A stretch of DNA of 64,000 nucleotides from Nymphaea colorata (taxonomy: Eukaryota; Streptophyta; Magnoliopsida; Nymphaeales; Nymphaeaceae). The stretch is taken from NCBI RefSeq assembly GCF_008831285.2, contig NC_045139.1, positions 10,566,704 to 10,630,703 of the forward strand. Reading direction: 5' to 3'. Positions 46,901-58,700 of this stretch are shown piece after piece (position 1 is the stretch's first letter; the number at the start of each line of letters is the position of its first letter). Both the position numbers and the translations under genes were made by a program. Under the pieces are notes generated by a model. It ran no database searches. It saw nothing but the letters and a program-made list of their open reading frames with translations, and was not told the DNA's origin.

Positions 46901-49030
46901 CTATTATCTACCTATTACACTAGGAACTCGGGAGGCTTGATATAAGTTGATACTTAGCTGCCTTCCCTGGAAGATCTATCTTGCTTAGCCGAAAAAGAAA
47001 AATACATATAATGGCGAGTCTTGTTGACTCAGCGAGCAGATTATAATAATGACCATATCAATCAAGGACAAACACATGATCTCAACAAACAGTAGATGAC
47101 ACGATATTAGCATACAGTCAAACTTGATTCTCCTAAACTTGTTCTAAGTTTAGTTCTTAATTATCTGTTATAGAACTCTTAGCTTTCTTGTATCAGTCTT
47201 TTTCTTAGAGTTCGCTCTATCGCTTCGAGAGAAACTCGCTCTTCCCAGGAATATTAGCTAACCGTCATAACCCTATGGGTACATCCATCCTTCAAATTCA
47301 TTCAATTGCATCATGCCCACAGCAATGCACACGAAAAATATTGCAACATTCACATCAATCAAACATATCAATCATATCTTACAAAACTTAGTTGAACCAC
47401 AGAAAGTAGTATTAATCTGTGATTGACTCGTAGTTGTCCTATGCAATTATCATTCTACGATGCTTTTTAATACACAATCAGGGTCGAAGAGATACTCGAC
47501 TCGATACCCCGTCTAATATGTCCTAAGAAGTTATTATAATTGCTATCATGCACATGCAATTGCGTAGTAATTTTAAAAACAAAACAAATCTCATAATCAT
47601 TCAATCACATGCATTCATCCATTGAACACAACACAATCATAGGTTCCAATGATCCTGAAAGGCACGCATTCTAAAGTTGGCCCCAGGCAAGGATTTGTCT
47701 AAAATGTCGTCATACCTGCCACGCGTGGCCAAAAATACCCAAAATCACCTCGAGCTTCGAATCTTGTGTTCAAGATCCACTTGACGTGCCCGGTGTACCT
47801 ACAAAAATATTCAGGCAATAAGTCTTCTGTTCGTTTCGCTTTAAAATGTATACAAGTATGAAATATGATCATTGAAGCATAGGTCATCGCCTCAGGAAGG
47901 TGCCGACAGATAGTATCAGCCCATAAAGCCCTCCAATAGGTTTTTTCCCAATAAGCAAAGTAATATGCACATCAACAATAACATACTTCATGAGTTAGCT
48001 AAAATGGTTCTCCACAACATCAAAATGCTTCCTAACCGCTTCACATATTAACTCATCATGCTAAAAAGTCTTAGGGCAAAAATTCAATAGAATTAAGTTC
48101 GTTTAGCCGTACTCAATCCGCTTTTAGTGTCTTCGCTGCCATAGTGTCCCCGGCAGCCAACCTCAAGTGCTCGACTGATCCCCAAGCGGCCAAAAATTAT
48201 ATGTGGCCGTCGCCTCCAACGCTTTCAATTCACTGTTATGAGGGGAAGGATGCATTCTCCAAGCTGCAATCCAACCAACAGTATTAAATAGGGTGAGAAT
48301 TAGAGAAATAGAGATCAAAAGAGAGGTCTGCCGTTAGAAGAGGGCATCCGGTAAAGGACAGGGGAGAGGGAGAATGCAGAGAGAGAGTGCTCGGCTGAAG
48401 GTGAAAGACGGTGAGAGTGAGAGGAAACTGGCAGTAGAGAGAGTGCAAGCAGAGGGACGAGAGAGTAGCGAAGGAGGGAGAGAGTGCGGGAGAGAGGGCG
48501 TGAGCTGAAGTCTCGAAACAAAAGGGGAAAATCGGGAAAAGCAAAAGAGAGGGAGATTGAAGACGAGAGAGAACCCGAGGGGGTGTGAGCGATAGAGGGC
48601 AGCACACGGAAGGGTGGAGAGGAAAAGACGAGGGCTGAGAGCTTGCGGGAGAGAGAGGGATCGAGCGGAGAGAACTCGGACAGAGAGGGAGACGACAGAG
48701 ATCGACGAGAGGTAGAGGGGCAGAAATGCGGTAGTGGGCGAGGAAGAAGGAGAAAACAGAAAAGACAGAGAGAGATCGAGACGACTCACCTCAGCGCCGC
48801 CGTCGCCCCTCACCTCCGCCTGTGGTTTTCAGTGCATGGCACGAACCAGCAAGAGCAGCGAAGATGGAGAGCCCCGGCGTCGGGCTTCTCTTCAAGCGGG
48901 TGGGGTTCGGATCCGGGTCTTGACCCTAATCCAGCCCGACTTGCCCCACGACATGGGAAAGGTTTGTTTTCAACTTATATCGGATCAGATTTTGACATAG
49001 AAGGGCCTTATCAAAACCTTGTATAGTTGG
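46900..49030 (-). other. Candidate long noncoding repeat or element with CT-rich head
   Basis: On the minus strand the block begins with GC-rich sequence, then about 500 bases of CT-rich sequence (48280-48780) and a donor-like gctgag/gtgagt near 48792. Sequence of uniform non-coding texture follows down to about 46970 (ggcgagtcttgttgactc). Frames such as 48334-48813 minus are low-complexity Ser/Leu products of the CT tract, not proteins. It resembles a large LTR or an untranslated first exon, but no borders were found. It could also be the distal promoter of the NOM1-type gene. Confidence 0.3.
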
Positions 49031-49825
49031 ATTTAAATGCAAAGTCTATACCTATTATTTTGGATCTGAAAAAGCGCGATTCTATATTTTTTTTTTATTA
49101 TTGACTTCAAAGTGGATTTGAACCTAGCCTTGGAGATATGATCTCAATGATAAGTTGATGAGAAACATATCATAAGTTAACCATTTTAGAATTTAATCAC
49201 ATTTTTATAATAATTCAAGTTGAACTACTCATATCATATCAAAATTTTGATGGTGCAGAAAGCATCAATTTTTTTGTAAAAACAGCTTAAAATAAAGCAT
49301 GTTTAATATCAAATTAGTTTTTACAAATGTATTAAGATATTTGTATATTGTTTAAAGTTTTCTATAGTAAAAATTTGAAGGGTCTGGTTTTTACCCCTGG
49401 CTGTTTGGGATCTATCAATTTCCCTATCTATATAAGAGAGTAAGACTGAATCTTCTTAGCTTAACAAGGATAAACATCTTGGTATGTTGTAAGGCACAAT
49501 TGCGATTAGCATCATATCTTTCAACTTGTTCTAAACATTCCTCTTTTTTTTTTTCAAAATTCAAGTTTCTAATTTGATTTCAAATGTTATCTTCCAACTT
49601 GTTCACTAAAATCATTTTTCAAATTCTATTTTCCAACCATATCACAATTTATTCTGGACTCGTGTTCCAAATTAGATTTCCAAACCCAGTATTCAATTTC
49701 CTCCAAAATCAAGGTTCAATCACATTGTGGTTTCCTTGGTGGTGTATAATTGCGATCCAAAGCTGTGGCTGCAAGACAAGTTACAATCCATGTTGCTGAG
49801 TTCTCAAAGTCGGTTTCTGCCAATG

Positions 49826-49866
<41 letters not shown>

Positions 49867-50020
49867 TTCTCTGATGAATTGAACTGCAAACTTTGTCCAT
49901 CATAGTTAAATATGTTGAGTCCTAGCTTTTGAGGTTGGGATTTAAATTCAGCAGAAGGGGAGAAAGAAATGAGACTTAAAATTACTAGAATTTGAGCCAT
50001 CAAAGAGTAAGGAAGCAAGA
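49031..50020. other. AT-rich intergenic sequence
   Basis: No gene seen. Contains an (AT)n run at 49831-49863. Confidence 0.5.
49831..49863. repeat. (AT)n microsatellite
   Basis: About 16 AT units. Confidence 0.95.
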
Positions 50021-50076
50021 CGGCTGCAGAATGACTCTCACTCTCTTCCATCCTAACAGCCAACGAGGTCCTTCGT

Positions 50077-50337
50077 TTGCCGGTCCCTTCTTTCGTGCTA
50101 CTGTGGCTCCTCAACCTTAACTACATCAACACTGTTGACTACATCTACCACAGGGACTTGATGGCGAAGAGACATGTGGGCTGGTCTGGTGTGGGTAATT
50201 GCTCAAACCAATCCCCACATAAAGTGCTTACTATCATATTGATACTGATACCTGCACTGGCCGCCATCAGTCTCCTCCTGCTGCTGCTTGACATTGGCTA
50301 CCCATCTCTCTCACACAAATTGCATCATGTTGGTTAA
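50077..50337 (+). CDS. Short hypothetical frame with one membrane helix
   Basis: An 86-codon frame that stays open about 50 further bases upstream without another ATG. It has an LLNLNYINTVDYIYHRDLMA segment and a strongly hydrophobic helix near the end (VLTIILILIPALAAISLLLLLL). I recognise no family. It could be a fragment of a decayed membrane protein gene or chance. No promoter or splice sites are evident. Confidence 0.2.
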   Translation: MPVPSFVLLWLLNLNYINTVDYIYHRDLMAKRHVGWSGVGNCSNQSPHKVLTIILILIPALAAISLLLLLLDIGYPSLSHKLHHVG

Positions 50338-50339
50338 GC

Positions 50340-52130
50340 AACGTCACTAGGCTCCTTTTGTTTTGAGACAAACAGAAATGGGGAGAAAAGATCAACTTAA
50401 GTGCACTATCTTTCCACTCCTTTACATTCTTCCCTAGATTTTTTCATTCTAATTTTCTTTTTTCCTTTTAAAGTTCTTTATTGAATTTGCATCAGTGTTC
50501 CCAATGTCTCAGCATAACCATTTGAACAGATTCGAACTGAAGGGTACATTGTACTCCATCCAAACCCAACAAAGCACAGAACCCTGGACGTAGGGAGAGT
50601 GAAGAGGGCTTTGGGCCTCACTCTCCAGGCAGTGGGTAATCTACCGCTCACCCGAATAATTCTCTATAACAATAATGGTGAATCTTGCATGTTCAACTCC
50701 GTCACCATAATATTTGTATCATCACCACCCAAACACTACAATGACCACTAAACAAATGTTCAGCATCCGATACGAAGCCAGACAACTAAAATAGTAGGCG
50801 ACTCGTGACAGAAAACAAAAAGATTCATCACATGAAATAATAAGTCTATTACTAAAATTTTGACTGCAGGAGAAACAATTTAATATGTTAAACAAGACTG
50901 GGCTATTAAAATATGCAAATATAATCCACTAACAACATCTAATTACACATTTTTGTTGGTTTTTAATATTTTATATGTTTCAAAACGTGGGCTTCACGTA
51001 CCACCTCATGAGACTTCCAGCACCTCTCATCGACCTGATCCTTCTAGTAACATCGCATTCAACCAGTGTTTTCCTAAATACAAGAAAGCCTTTCTGAAGA
51101 GAACCTACCATGCCAAATCCAAAAAGTTGCAATGGCAGATCAGCAGCATGAAGCCATAGGCATACGACCCACCGCTTTCTGTAGTAACGCCCACTTGCTA
51201 AAGAGAGAGAGAGAGAGAGAGAAAGCATTCTTTACATGGAAAGTAACTAGAAACAGCAAAATCGGTATTATTTAAATTTTAACAAGTTCACGGATCAAAC
51301 GAGATCGACTTCTACAACACCCCTTAAACGTCCTCAACCAAAGGATATTAGGAAAGACGCAGCAAAAACCACTTGAACCAACGCCAAATAACACAAATAA
51401 GATTCCAAGCATGAAAATAATGGCATATCTGATAAATATGCCACAAAAAGATCCCAGCTGCCAGCAGCAAAATCGTTTGGTTATCAGATTCTCCAAAAAC
51501 AACCTAGACCATTCGCTTGCATCTGAACATGCTCCGTTCTCTGCGACAAGAGGCAACAGTGAGAACAGACTAAAATGACCAATGGACACTTATAAGCCAA
51601 GCATTTCCACACAACTGCTTTTGAACAAAACACAACTTGAATGTTCGATAAGATTAAACCATCATCCATGAGATTGTAACTCAAACATGCAATGAAAACC
51701 ATTTTTACATTCACTACCAGTTAAGAAACTCAAAATTTCCTGAAGCTTCTTCAGAAAGTTCAACTGACCAAGCCACTGCCAAAAAATGCATATAGGAATT
51801 AATTGCCAAGAGTCTGGATCACTTGCGACTTTCCATCCATGAGAAAACCAGTCAAAAGAATGTTCCTTGTAACGAACTTTCTCAAGTTGAACTTTCACCA
51901 GAGGCCAGGCTCAACTCAGAATAGAATGGAGGCAATTGATGATAGATGAATAGGTGCACTAAAAGAAGGATGTATTTCTTATTCAATACTGTTAAATGAA
52001 CGCTACATCTTCAAAGTCATGTGGCTAAGAGGCAAATAATTAAAATAAATGGCCACAAGAACAAGAAACTAGTGTTAAACCACAGAATGATGCAACTAAA
52101 AGATGGACTATCTACAGGAGCTAAACTTCT
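50340..52130. other. Intergenic sequence and 3' flank of the EF1B gene
   Basis: No gene seen. A (GA)n run lies at 51201-51220. The 3' untranslated exon of the EF1B gene probably occupies part of 51600-52137. Frames at 51272-51898 minus have no domain. Confidence 0.45.
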
Positions 52131-52135
52131 ATGTT

Positions 52136-54557
52136 GACAAGTCTGAGCCAACAAAAAATACTAGAGTGCATGAGAGCAATGATAGACAGGTAGAAGTACA
52201 GTATCTCCATAGCCACATCATCAGGAAACTATCTGAACAAAATTATTGGTCCACATCCATGCCAGATAAAGTAGGTTAAAAATGCAATTTAGAAACCAAG
52301 GGTGCCATTGAGAGAAGAGTAAAACTTGGGAAGCAATGGCACTCACAGATCTTGTTGAATGCCACAATATCACAGCTTTGAATGTACTCATTGGCTGGTT
52401 CAACGGTAAGGTGCTCCTCTATAAGGTTGTCCACAGAAACAAGGTCATCAACAATTGTCATCATAATCTGCAGCTTCTTGATGCCATAGCCAACTGGAAC
52501 AAGCTTAGCTGCATTCCCCACAAACATCAGTTAATATTTTGAAGTACCAAAACCAGTTTAAGGAATATAAAGTACTTTAATCCCTTGACACTTACATGCT
52601 CCCCACAGCAAGCCTTCCATTTGGAGGCTTCTTACAGTTTCCTCTAGCTTCTTCATATCAGTCTCATCGTCCCAAGGTTTTATGTCCAAGAGCACCGAAG
52701 ATTTACCCGCTAAAAAAACAATAATAAGATAAATAAATACAAAAAGTAAAAAAAAATAAACATGCTCCTTCTTCAGTCAGAATACATGATTGTTGTCTCA
52801 AATCTGCTTTACACAACAAAAAAATATAAAATCTTAACTCACATAAATAGCAGTACTAGGACATAGACACAAAGTCCAAGTATGGCTATACTTGTAGACC
52901 ACATACATAAGACAAAGTCATGAAGATACACCTGACGCAAAAATGAAGCATTGCATGCCAAAATCATTTTTCTTGGGACAAGGGAAAATCACTGGTTTCA
53001 AACATCTCAAAAAAGTTAAGAGCAATGATACCATGACACCACAAGAAAAGGAAGCATCCATCAATCACCAGGAGTAGCAGAAGAGTGAACATTTCATTTT
53101 GAAAATACATTCAAGAGCTAGCAAGAATAAACTTATTCAGGGTTTTCATAAGATTGTAATTGCTGTCACCAGTTGAAAGAAATTCCTATAGACTTTATTG
53201 AATTATGTAGTATTAACTTGCTTAAGTGATACATAGGAACACTCCATACAACAGATTAGTCTCCTTTCCTCCTGCCACTAGGAAAGACTGTGACAATAGC
53301 TAACATCCAAAAGAACAAATTCCAGTTGACTTGCATCCCACCAGAACACCACCTTAAGGGAATAATTTCCCCACACATTTGTACAATGCATACCAAGACA
53401 AAAAAATGAAAACATCTACAGATTAATGAGCTTCAGATGGTTTATCCATTTGAGTCTGTTCTCTCTTTGCACGTGTAGGTATATGTCAAAGTTTCAAACA
53501 ATTTAAATAACTGAACGTATAAACCTGCAAATTTCTCAAATTTGACAAGAACAGAACTCACATCCGTACAGAAGATGAAAACAATAAACAACCAAAATCT
53601 TTTTTCGAACATGACAATTCATGTTCATGGACACGTATAGTTAATGAGAACATAAGATGCGTACAATGTCTCAGTCATAAATATGAAACTTTCTAAACTC
53701 AGACTGTTTAAATTCAGAAACGCGAGGGAATCTCATAATGTTCAAGAAAGAGACAACTTACACTCCTTCTTCTTGCCGGAAGCCTTTACGGCAGCTGCAC
53801 GTTCTTCAGCTGCCTTCTTCTCTTCTTCTGTTTCCTCACCAAAGAGATCAACATCATCATCATCATCTTCTTCATCTACTTTGGCCTATAAAAAGCATGA
53901 TAACGTTAGAAACTGTTGCATGACTGTTTGGTTTTTGACTTGTCACATGCACCCAAAATGAAAATCCTTTACGGATCTGAAATAATAACTAATTTTGAGA
54001 ATACCCTAAATTAGTTGTTCTTTCAATAGACATGTTGATATAGAAAGTTTTATTGCATAAGTTGAATAAAACCTTTGCATCAGAAACAGGAGGAGATATA
54101 GAGGCCTCTTCAATGTAAGAAGTAGAAGTCTCCACTTTGACACCTTCACCCTCCCCAGACACGCCACTGCATATACGAGAAAATAATATTGTACTTAAAG
54201 TGAAAATTATCCAAAGGACGCAAAAAAGGTTAACATAAGATGAGATGTAACCACCCACCTCAACCTGAGAAGCGCGCTGATGTGATCATACCAGCGGCAG
54301 ACATTCACAAACTTTGATGATGGTGCTCCAGACAGGGCCGTGTAGACACAAAGATCGTCCTTGGAAGCTTGGTAGCTGCATTTGTTTTACAAAACAAATA
54401 AACAAACATTGCGGAAAAAAACAAAAGACAAAGCAAGAAAAAAGAAAAGCTACAAGCACAAGAGAACAAACCCAGTAATGTAGCTACGGGAAAGGAGGTA
54501 ACTGTCCAGCTTCTCAAGACCAGATTCAGAGTGAAGGTTGCTGAATGAAACAGCCAT
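52136..54557 (-). CDS. EF1B: Elongation factor 1B, guanine-nucleotide-exchange subunit (EF1B beta/delta)
   Basis: Coding exons 54472-54557, 54259-54375, 54073-54166, 53762-53885, 52596-52709 and 52347-52508 join in phase to 232 residues, the usual length. The stop is then split: a T at 52347 and AA at 52136-52137, if the acceptor tcaacatag is used. The protein reloads eEF1A with GTP during translation elongation. Residues 1-70 form the EF1B N-terminal domain ([31 protein letters not shown]), which binds the gamma subunit. A variable linker, an acidic block ([16 protein letters not shown], about 101-116) and a Lys-rich stretch follow. The exchange domain (about 141-232) has [34 protein letters not shown] and an ending AFNKI. 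All donors and acceptors are GT-AG. Without the last intron, the frame would run 27 residues further to 52276. Confidence 0.92.
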
Positions 54558-54582
54558 TTCCACCAAAATTTTCCAGCAAGTT

Positions 54583-54770
54583 CCTGCATAAAAGGTTGAA
54601 AAAAATCCATCATTCAGAAAAATCAGAACCCTTCGAATTTGTGCAACATGGGACACGGCATTTTAGAGTGCGTCACTCACCCAAAAAAACAGAAGAAGCG
54701 GAGAAGGAGAAGGGAAGGAGGAAGAAGAAATTAGAAAAGGAAACGTACTACGGCGTCCCAGCAATGCGTG
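54583..54770 (-). other. EF1B leader with short 5'UTR intron
   Basis: An acceptor ttttatgcag ends at 54584, 26 bases before the ATG. A donor ggg/gtgagt at 54681/54680 would give a leader intron of about 97 bases behind a CT-rich leader. Confidence 0.55.
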
Positions 54771-54790
54771 GCAGCTGAAACGATTAGGGT

Positions 54791-54799
54791 TTTATAAAT
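54791..54799 (-). promoter_or_regulatory. Proximal TATA box and telo-box of EF1B
   Basis: Minus-strand atttataaaaccctaatcg combines a TATA box with the telo-box AAACCCTAA, a motif enriched in promoters of plant translation genes. Confidence 0.55.
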
Positions 54800-55634
54800 T
54801 TTTTTCATTTGTCTTCAGTTACTATTTTGAAAAAGAGATGCATTTTTTATTTTTTACTATCTCTCATCCAAACTTTCTTTTATTACAACAAGAAGTTTAT
54901 TACGAAAATCGTCTTTCTTTTCAAACACAGTAACGAATGGGACCAATGGGTGACAACGAATTACACAGCTGATAAATCACAAGTTTCGAAATAGGTGAAC
55001 AGATTAGGAACCCAACTAACAATTTTGCCTGATCTACTCCTATAATAACACAGCTCCCTGGGAACTGATAAACGAATAAGTTCCTAATAATTTGTAGATC
55101 ACAATGCGACCCTATTTGAAGCATCTCGAATGCCACAAATTCGACCCTTTTTTTCTTCTTTCTTTGATGTAGACGAGTTATGGATTAAGGGCTTAACAAG
55201 ATCCCTACTCATCGACGTAAGGGAAGTATGAAGGTTGACCAGAACAAAACCTGAGTACCCATTGTCAAGCACCAAAAACCACGATAAAAAATACACAAAA
55301 CCAAAGGCCTGTAGCTCACTGAAAAATAAGATGACGAGGTGAAACCATTCTAAATCAGAAGCTAAGTTTCAACAGTCAGATCTGACGCAAATCCAACTTA
55401 AGCAAGACAGACTTACTAAATCCCAAACATGATCGCAAGGTGAGTGTGAATCGTCATTTGTCAAAACTTTATAATTGCATAAAAAATGAATCACTATCAT
55501 ATCTCCTCCAAATGCGAGGGATTAAAGTCGGGTTGTAAAGTTAATGCATCAATCGGTATACTATCTGCTGAACCAAATAGAAGAGAAATCTGAACTTTGT
55601 AACGAAATGAAGGCGGCCTCAAGAAATTTCATAC

Positions 55635-55720
55635 CTTCGGTTTAGCCCCGATGCCTTCCGTCCGACGCCTGGAAACCCTCCACAGAAGCGATAGGGTTTT
55701 TGCATGATAACCTTTTATAG
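55635..55720 (-). promoter_or_regulatory. Second promoter and first-exon candidate upstream of EF1B
   Basis: Minus-strand ctataaaagg (55711-55720) is followed by a leader with aaaaccctat and ends in a donor-like accgaag/gtatgaa at 55635. It points toward EF1B about 1 kb away and could splice to the same acceptor at 54584. A short frame MQKPYRFCGGFPGVGRKASG could also start here. Confidence 0.4.
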
Positions 55721-56245
55721 AGAGGGAATGGGACCTCAAGCGGGATCGCTTATCGCGTCACCTCATTCCGACCCGGAACCAAAGGTCTTGTCCATTTGTT
55801 TGTCTATGTGGGAATAAGAGCCAAGGTGAGAAGCGGGACCAATGTCAACAAGTCCGGACCCCGTTACGAATGAGTTCGATCCATACTCATGTCTACGGTT
55901 TTATCCCAGCCCCGGATCCATATTTATTTGGATCTTTTATGAGAAAAACCATCCTTGGATCTCATCAAAAATATCTCCAGTTCATGGTAGTGGCAAAATA
56001 ATTATTTTGGTCAATTTTAACATTGATAAACCCACATCATGATCCAAACTTCGTGTTGGACCCAAGTATTAGTACGAATACTTGGTGAAGTTACTAACCA
56101 GATTCAAAGCAAATAGACCGAGTGATCAGGTCTCGTTCTTTCATGTAAAATCCAATCTCTTCTCAAATGAGTGATCAAGATAAAGCCATACCGATCCGTT
56201 GACGTGCTCAGGTTTGCACTTAATCTTTAATCAATGGGGCTTTGG

Positions 56246-56290
<45 letters not shown>

Positions 56291-56340
56291 GAAACAAATT
56301 TCAGTAATTGAAAGTTTGATTCTTGTGTGGTTACATGATA
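55721..56340. other. Intergenic sequence
   Basis: No gene seen. An (ATT)n run of about 14 units lies at 56250-56290. Block 55850-55990 repeats ggatcc/ttcgatcc-like phrases. Confidence 0.5.
56250..56290. repeat. (ATT)n microsatellite
   Basis: About 14 ATT units. Confidence 0.95.
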
Positions 56341-56349
56341 CTGGCTAAG

Positions 56350-56600
56350 TTAAACTTGGGCGGCGGCCCGTCCCGGCCTGGCCCGACTCCCAACCTCCGT
56401 CCCCCTCTCCCTCTTTGCTCCCGCTCTCCCTCTCCGCTCCTGCTCTCCCTTTTCGCTCCGGTTCTCGGGCTGAACAGCCCGACCAACCGAATCGGGTCGG
56501 GCTGAGCGGCAACAGGCCAAATCGGGCCGGGCTGAGCGGCGACGGGCCGAATCGGGCCGGCCCGGCCTGGCCCGATGCCCATCCCTGGGCTACGTGCACC
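56350..56600. mobile_element. GGGCC-rich small element
   Basis: Both ends contain cggcctggcccga (56373-56386 and 56563-56576), and the right end reads gatgcccatccctgggc. The interior is CT-rich on the left and repeats gggctgagcggc(g)acgggcc on the right. It belongs by texture with the copies at 15.5, 57.7 and 60.4 kb, but I found no target duplication. Confidence 0.4.
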
Positions 56601-56721
56601 TGTTTTGGTTGAATAGAAAGAGTATTTCATCATACCACTTATATGAGAGCCAGATACTACACCCAACTCCCTATCTTTCTATGGTATAGAACATGCTTTT
56701 GAATCTTTGATGTCTCGATGC

Positions 56722-57053
56722 ATCGCACTGGGCCGCCACCGGGTACCCGGTACTCGGCTCGGTCGGGCCCCGATTCGGGCCGAGAAAACCGAGTCCCGAG
56801 TCGGGCTCGGGCCCGGGCCCGACCGAACTGAGTACCGGATACCTGGTGGCAGCCAGTCCCCCATGCTCCTCCTCCTCCTCTCCTTCTTCCCCCTTCCCCC
56901 CTCCCCTCTGCCTCTCCATCTTCCCCCTTCCCCCACCCCCCTCCCCTCTGCCTCTCCATCTTCCCCCTTCCCCCCATCCGCCTCCACCTCTCCTTCTTCC
57001 CCCTTTCCTCATCGGCCCGAGTTTCGGGGCCGACCCAGCCCGATGCCCACCCC
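56722..57053. mobile_element. GGGCC-rich small element with polypyrimidine core
   Basis: The left part has gggtacccggtactcgg and long cgggcccg palindromes. The right end reads cagcccgatgcccacccctag. Flanks ctttgatgt (left) and cttcgatgt (right) match at eight of nine positions and may be the target duplication. The core 56867-57008 is almost pure C/T. Confidence 0.4.
56867..57008. repeat. Polypyrimidine tract with internal tandem repetition
   Basis: The plus strand is nearly all C and T, with the phrase cccctctgcctctccatctt recurring at a period of about 54 bases. Confidence 0.85.
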
Positions 57054-57112
57054 TAGCTTCGATGTGCCGTCCCTAACACGCTTTAGTTAGCAGATCATAT
57101 GGCTTCTATTTT

Positions 57113-57114
<2 letters not shown>

Positions 57115-57154
<40 letters not shown>
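57115..57154. repeat. (AT)n microsatellite
   Basis: About 20 AT units. Confidence 0.95.
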
Positions 57155-57157
<3 letters not shown>

Positions 57158-57660
57158 GACTTTCCAAAGAATCAAACCAATAACTGACCCTACTCTAACC
57201 CCTTCAAGGATCTCAAACATTTGCTGGTTAATAGGTTCAATGCTAAGTGGAAGCTGGATTCAATCGGACACATTCCAAATGGCTAATAGGTTTTTTTCCA
57301 CAAGGACATAGACAGGAGTTCACAAGAATAGAAAAGTGAAATGAATATACCATTTATAACTTATGAAATATGATGTACATACATCAAGAAAAGATGCTTC
57401 TTTTAGATTTTCATACATGGAGATCATGTATGGTTTATTTTGTAAAAGGCATTCAAACAATAAGTAATTAACTTTGCACAACAACCCCTCAACCCAATCC
57501 AACTTCTCATCTATATAGCATCCACACCCACTTTATGCCACCCTGCCCAAAAAGTTACTAGGGAATTATAAAGGCCCAAAAAAAGAAGAGGGATAAGAAA
57601 TTGAAGCTTTATGACCTTTTTTTTTTCTCTTTGTTTTGTTTTTTACGAGAAAGTAGATTT
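57155..57660. other. AT-rich intergenic sequence
   Basis: No gene seen. The minus frame at 57320-57502 has no domain. Confidence 0.5.
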
Positions 57661-57663
57661 TGA

Positions 57664-57907
57664 AATAGGCCTAGGCATCGGGTCGGGCCAAATTCTTGAA
57701 ACCTGAGCTCGGACCCAGCCCGGCTCGATTAAAATGAAAATATAAAATATATTTTAATTAATAAAAATATATATTATTATTAAATACAAATAATATAAAA
57801 AATAAATTGAGCCTACTCAAGCTGGTTTTTTTGGGTCCGAACCAGTTTTTTCAGGCCCAAGCCCGATCGGGCAGAGTACAGGTATCCGGGCCCAATGCCC
57901 ACGTTTA
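57664..57907. mobile_element. GGGC-ended, AT-cored element with near-perfect flanking duplication
   Basis: The left end taggcctaggcatcgggtcg and right end cgggcccaatgcccacgttt are inverted relatives around GGGCAT(C/T)GGG. The core 57737-57800 is almost pure A/T. Flanks attttgaa (left) and attttaaa (right) match at seven of eight positions, as expected for an 8-bp hAT-type duplication with one later change. Confidence 0.5.
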
Positions 57908-58692
57908 TTTTAAAACCCTGCTGAAAAATACGGATTTTTAAAGGCCATACTTTTACGGTATGAAATATGAAAGAGGACTCTGAAACCCTCTTAATCGCCA
58001 AGTTTTGAGAGTTACCAAACTTCGCTCTTTAGCCATTAACAATAAGAGATTGATGCAGATAAATAAAGAAAACAAATTTTATATCAACGTTCTACTACCA
58101 AGAGCATGGCAACTTTCCAATAACACTGTTTTGGGTCTGGCAAAACTTGGTGTATTAAACTTTTATCTCTTTCTTCTTTAGGAAAAAAAAGAAAAAAAAA
58201 AGTAGTTGTACAAACTCATAGCATGTACGAACTGACTACACTTAGTTTTTGAGGTGTCAACCTTTTGTGCAACAAAGGAAAGGGGCCGGCTGATATACAA
58301 GTTAAAGCATAGTGAAAGCAACACCTGAAACATTGAAAGCATACTTTGCAGGTGGCTCCAGCTCTTTTCTTAGGTGATAGAGTGAAATACTCCGACACAT
58401 CGTCCAATATTAATAATCGGATCCCAGGCCAATTCCCTTTGTTTTTTCTTATAAAAAACATGAATATGAACTCAAACATGAATATGAATTCATTCAAAGG
58501 TCAATAACATGACATATTTTCCCGACTTTGCAACTGAAATATCCAACTTTATTATACTATATCTATAATATTTTGTGTTTGACACGAGTTGGACCTGTTT
58601 ATGTTGCATATGTGATGCTTAAAATTAAAAGTTCATGGATTTACATTGTAGAATTAACATGGTTATCAAGATCTAAGGTTTCCAATTTAGCT
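57908..58692. other. Intergenic sequence
   Basis: No gene seen. An A-rich run at 58182-58201. The short frames here have no domain. Confidence 0.5.
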
Positions 58693-58700
58693 ATTTGGAG

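Noticed and set aside
48284-48813. Minus-strand frames of 96-159 codons rich in Ser, Leu and Pro
   Set aside because: They are products of a CT-rich tract. Composition is low-complexity in all three frames and there are no conserved motifs.
51272-51898. Overlapping minus-strand frames below EF1B that might be another gene
   Set aside because: They are short, Cys/Phe-rich by composition and have no recognisable motif. They fit 3' untranslated or intergenic sequence better.
56331-57090. Pro/Arg- or Gly/Arg-rich frames of 60-127 codons on both strands
   Set aside because: They derive from GGGCC-rich and polypyrimidine repeats inside small elements. No start context, splice sites or domain.
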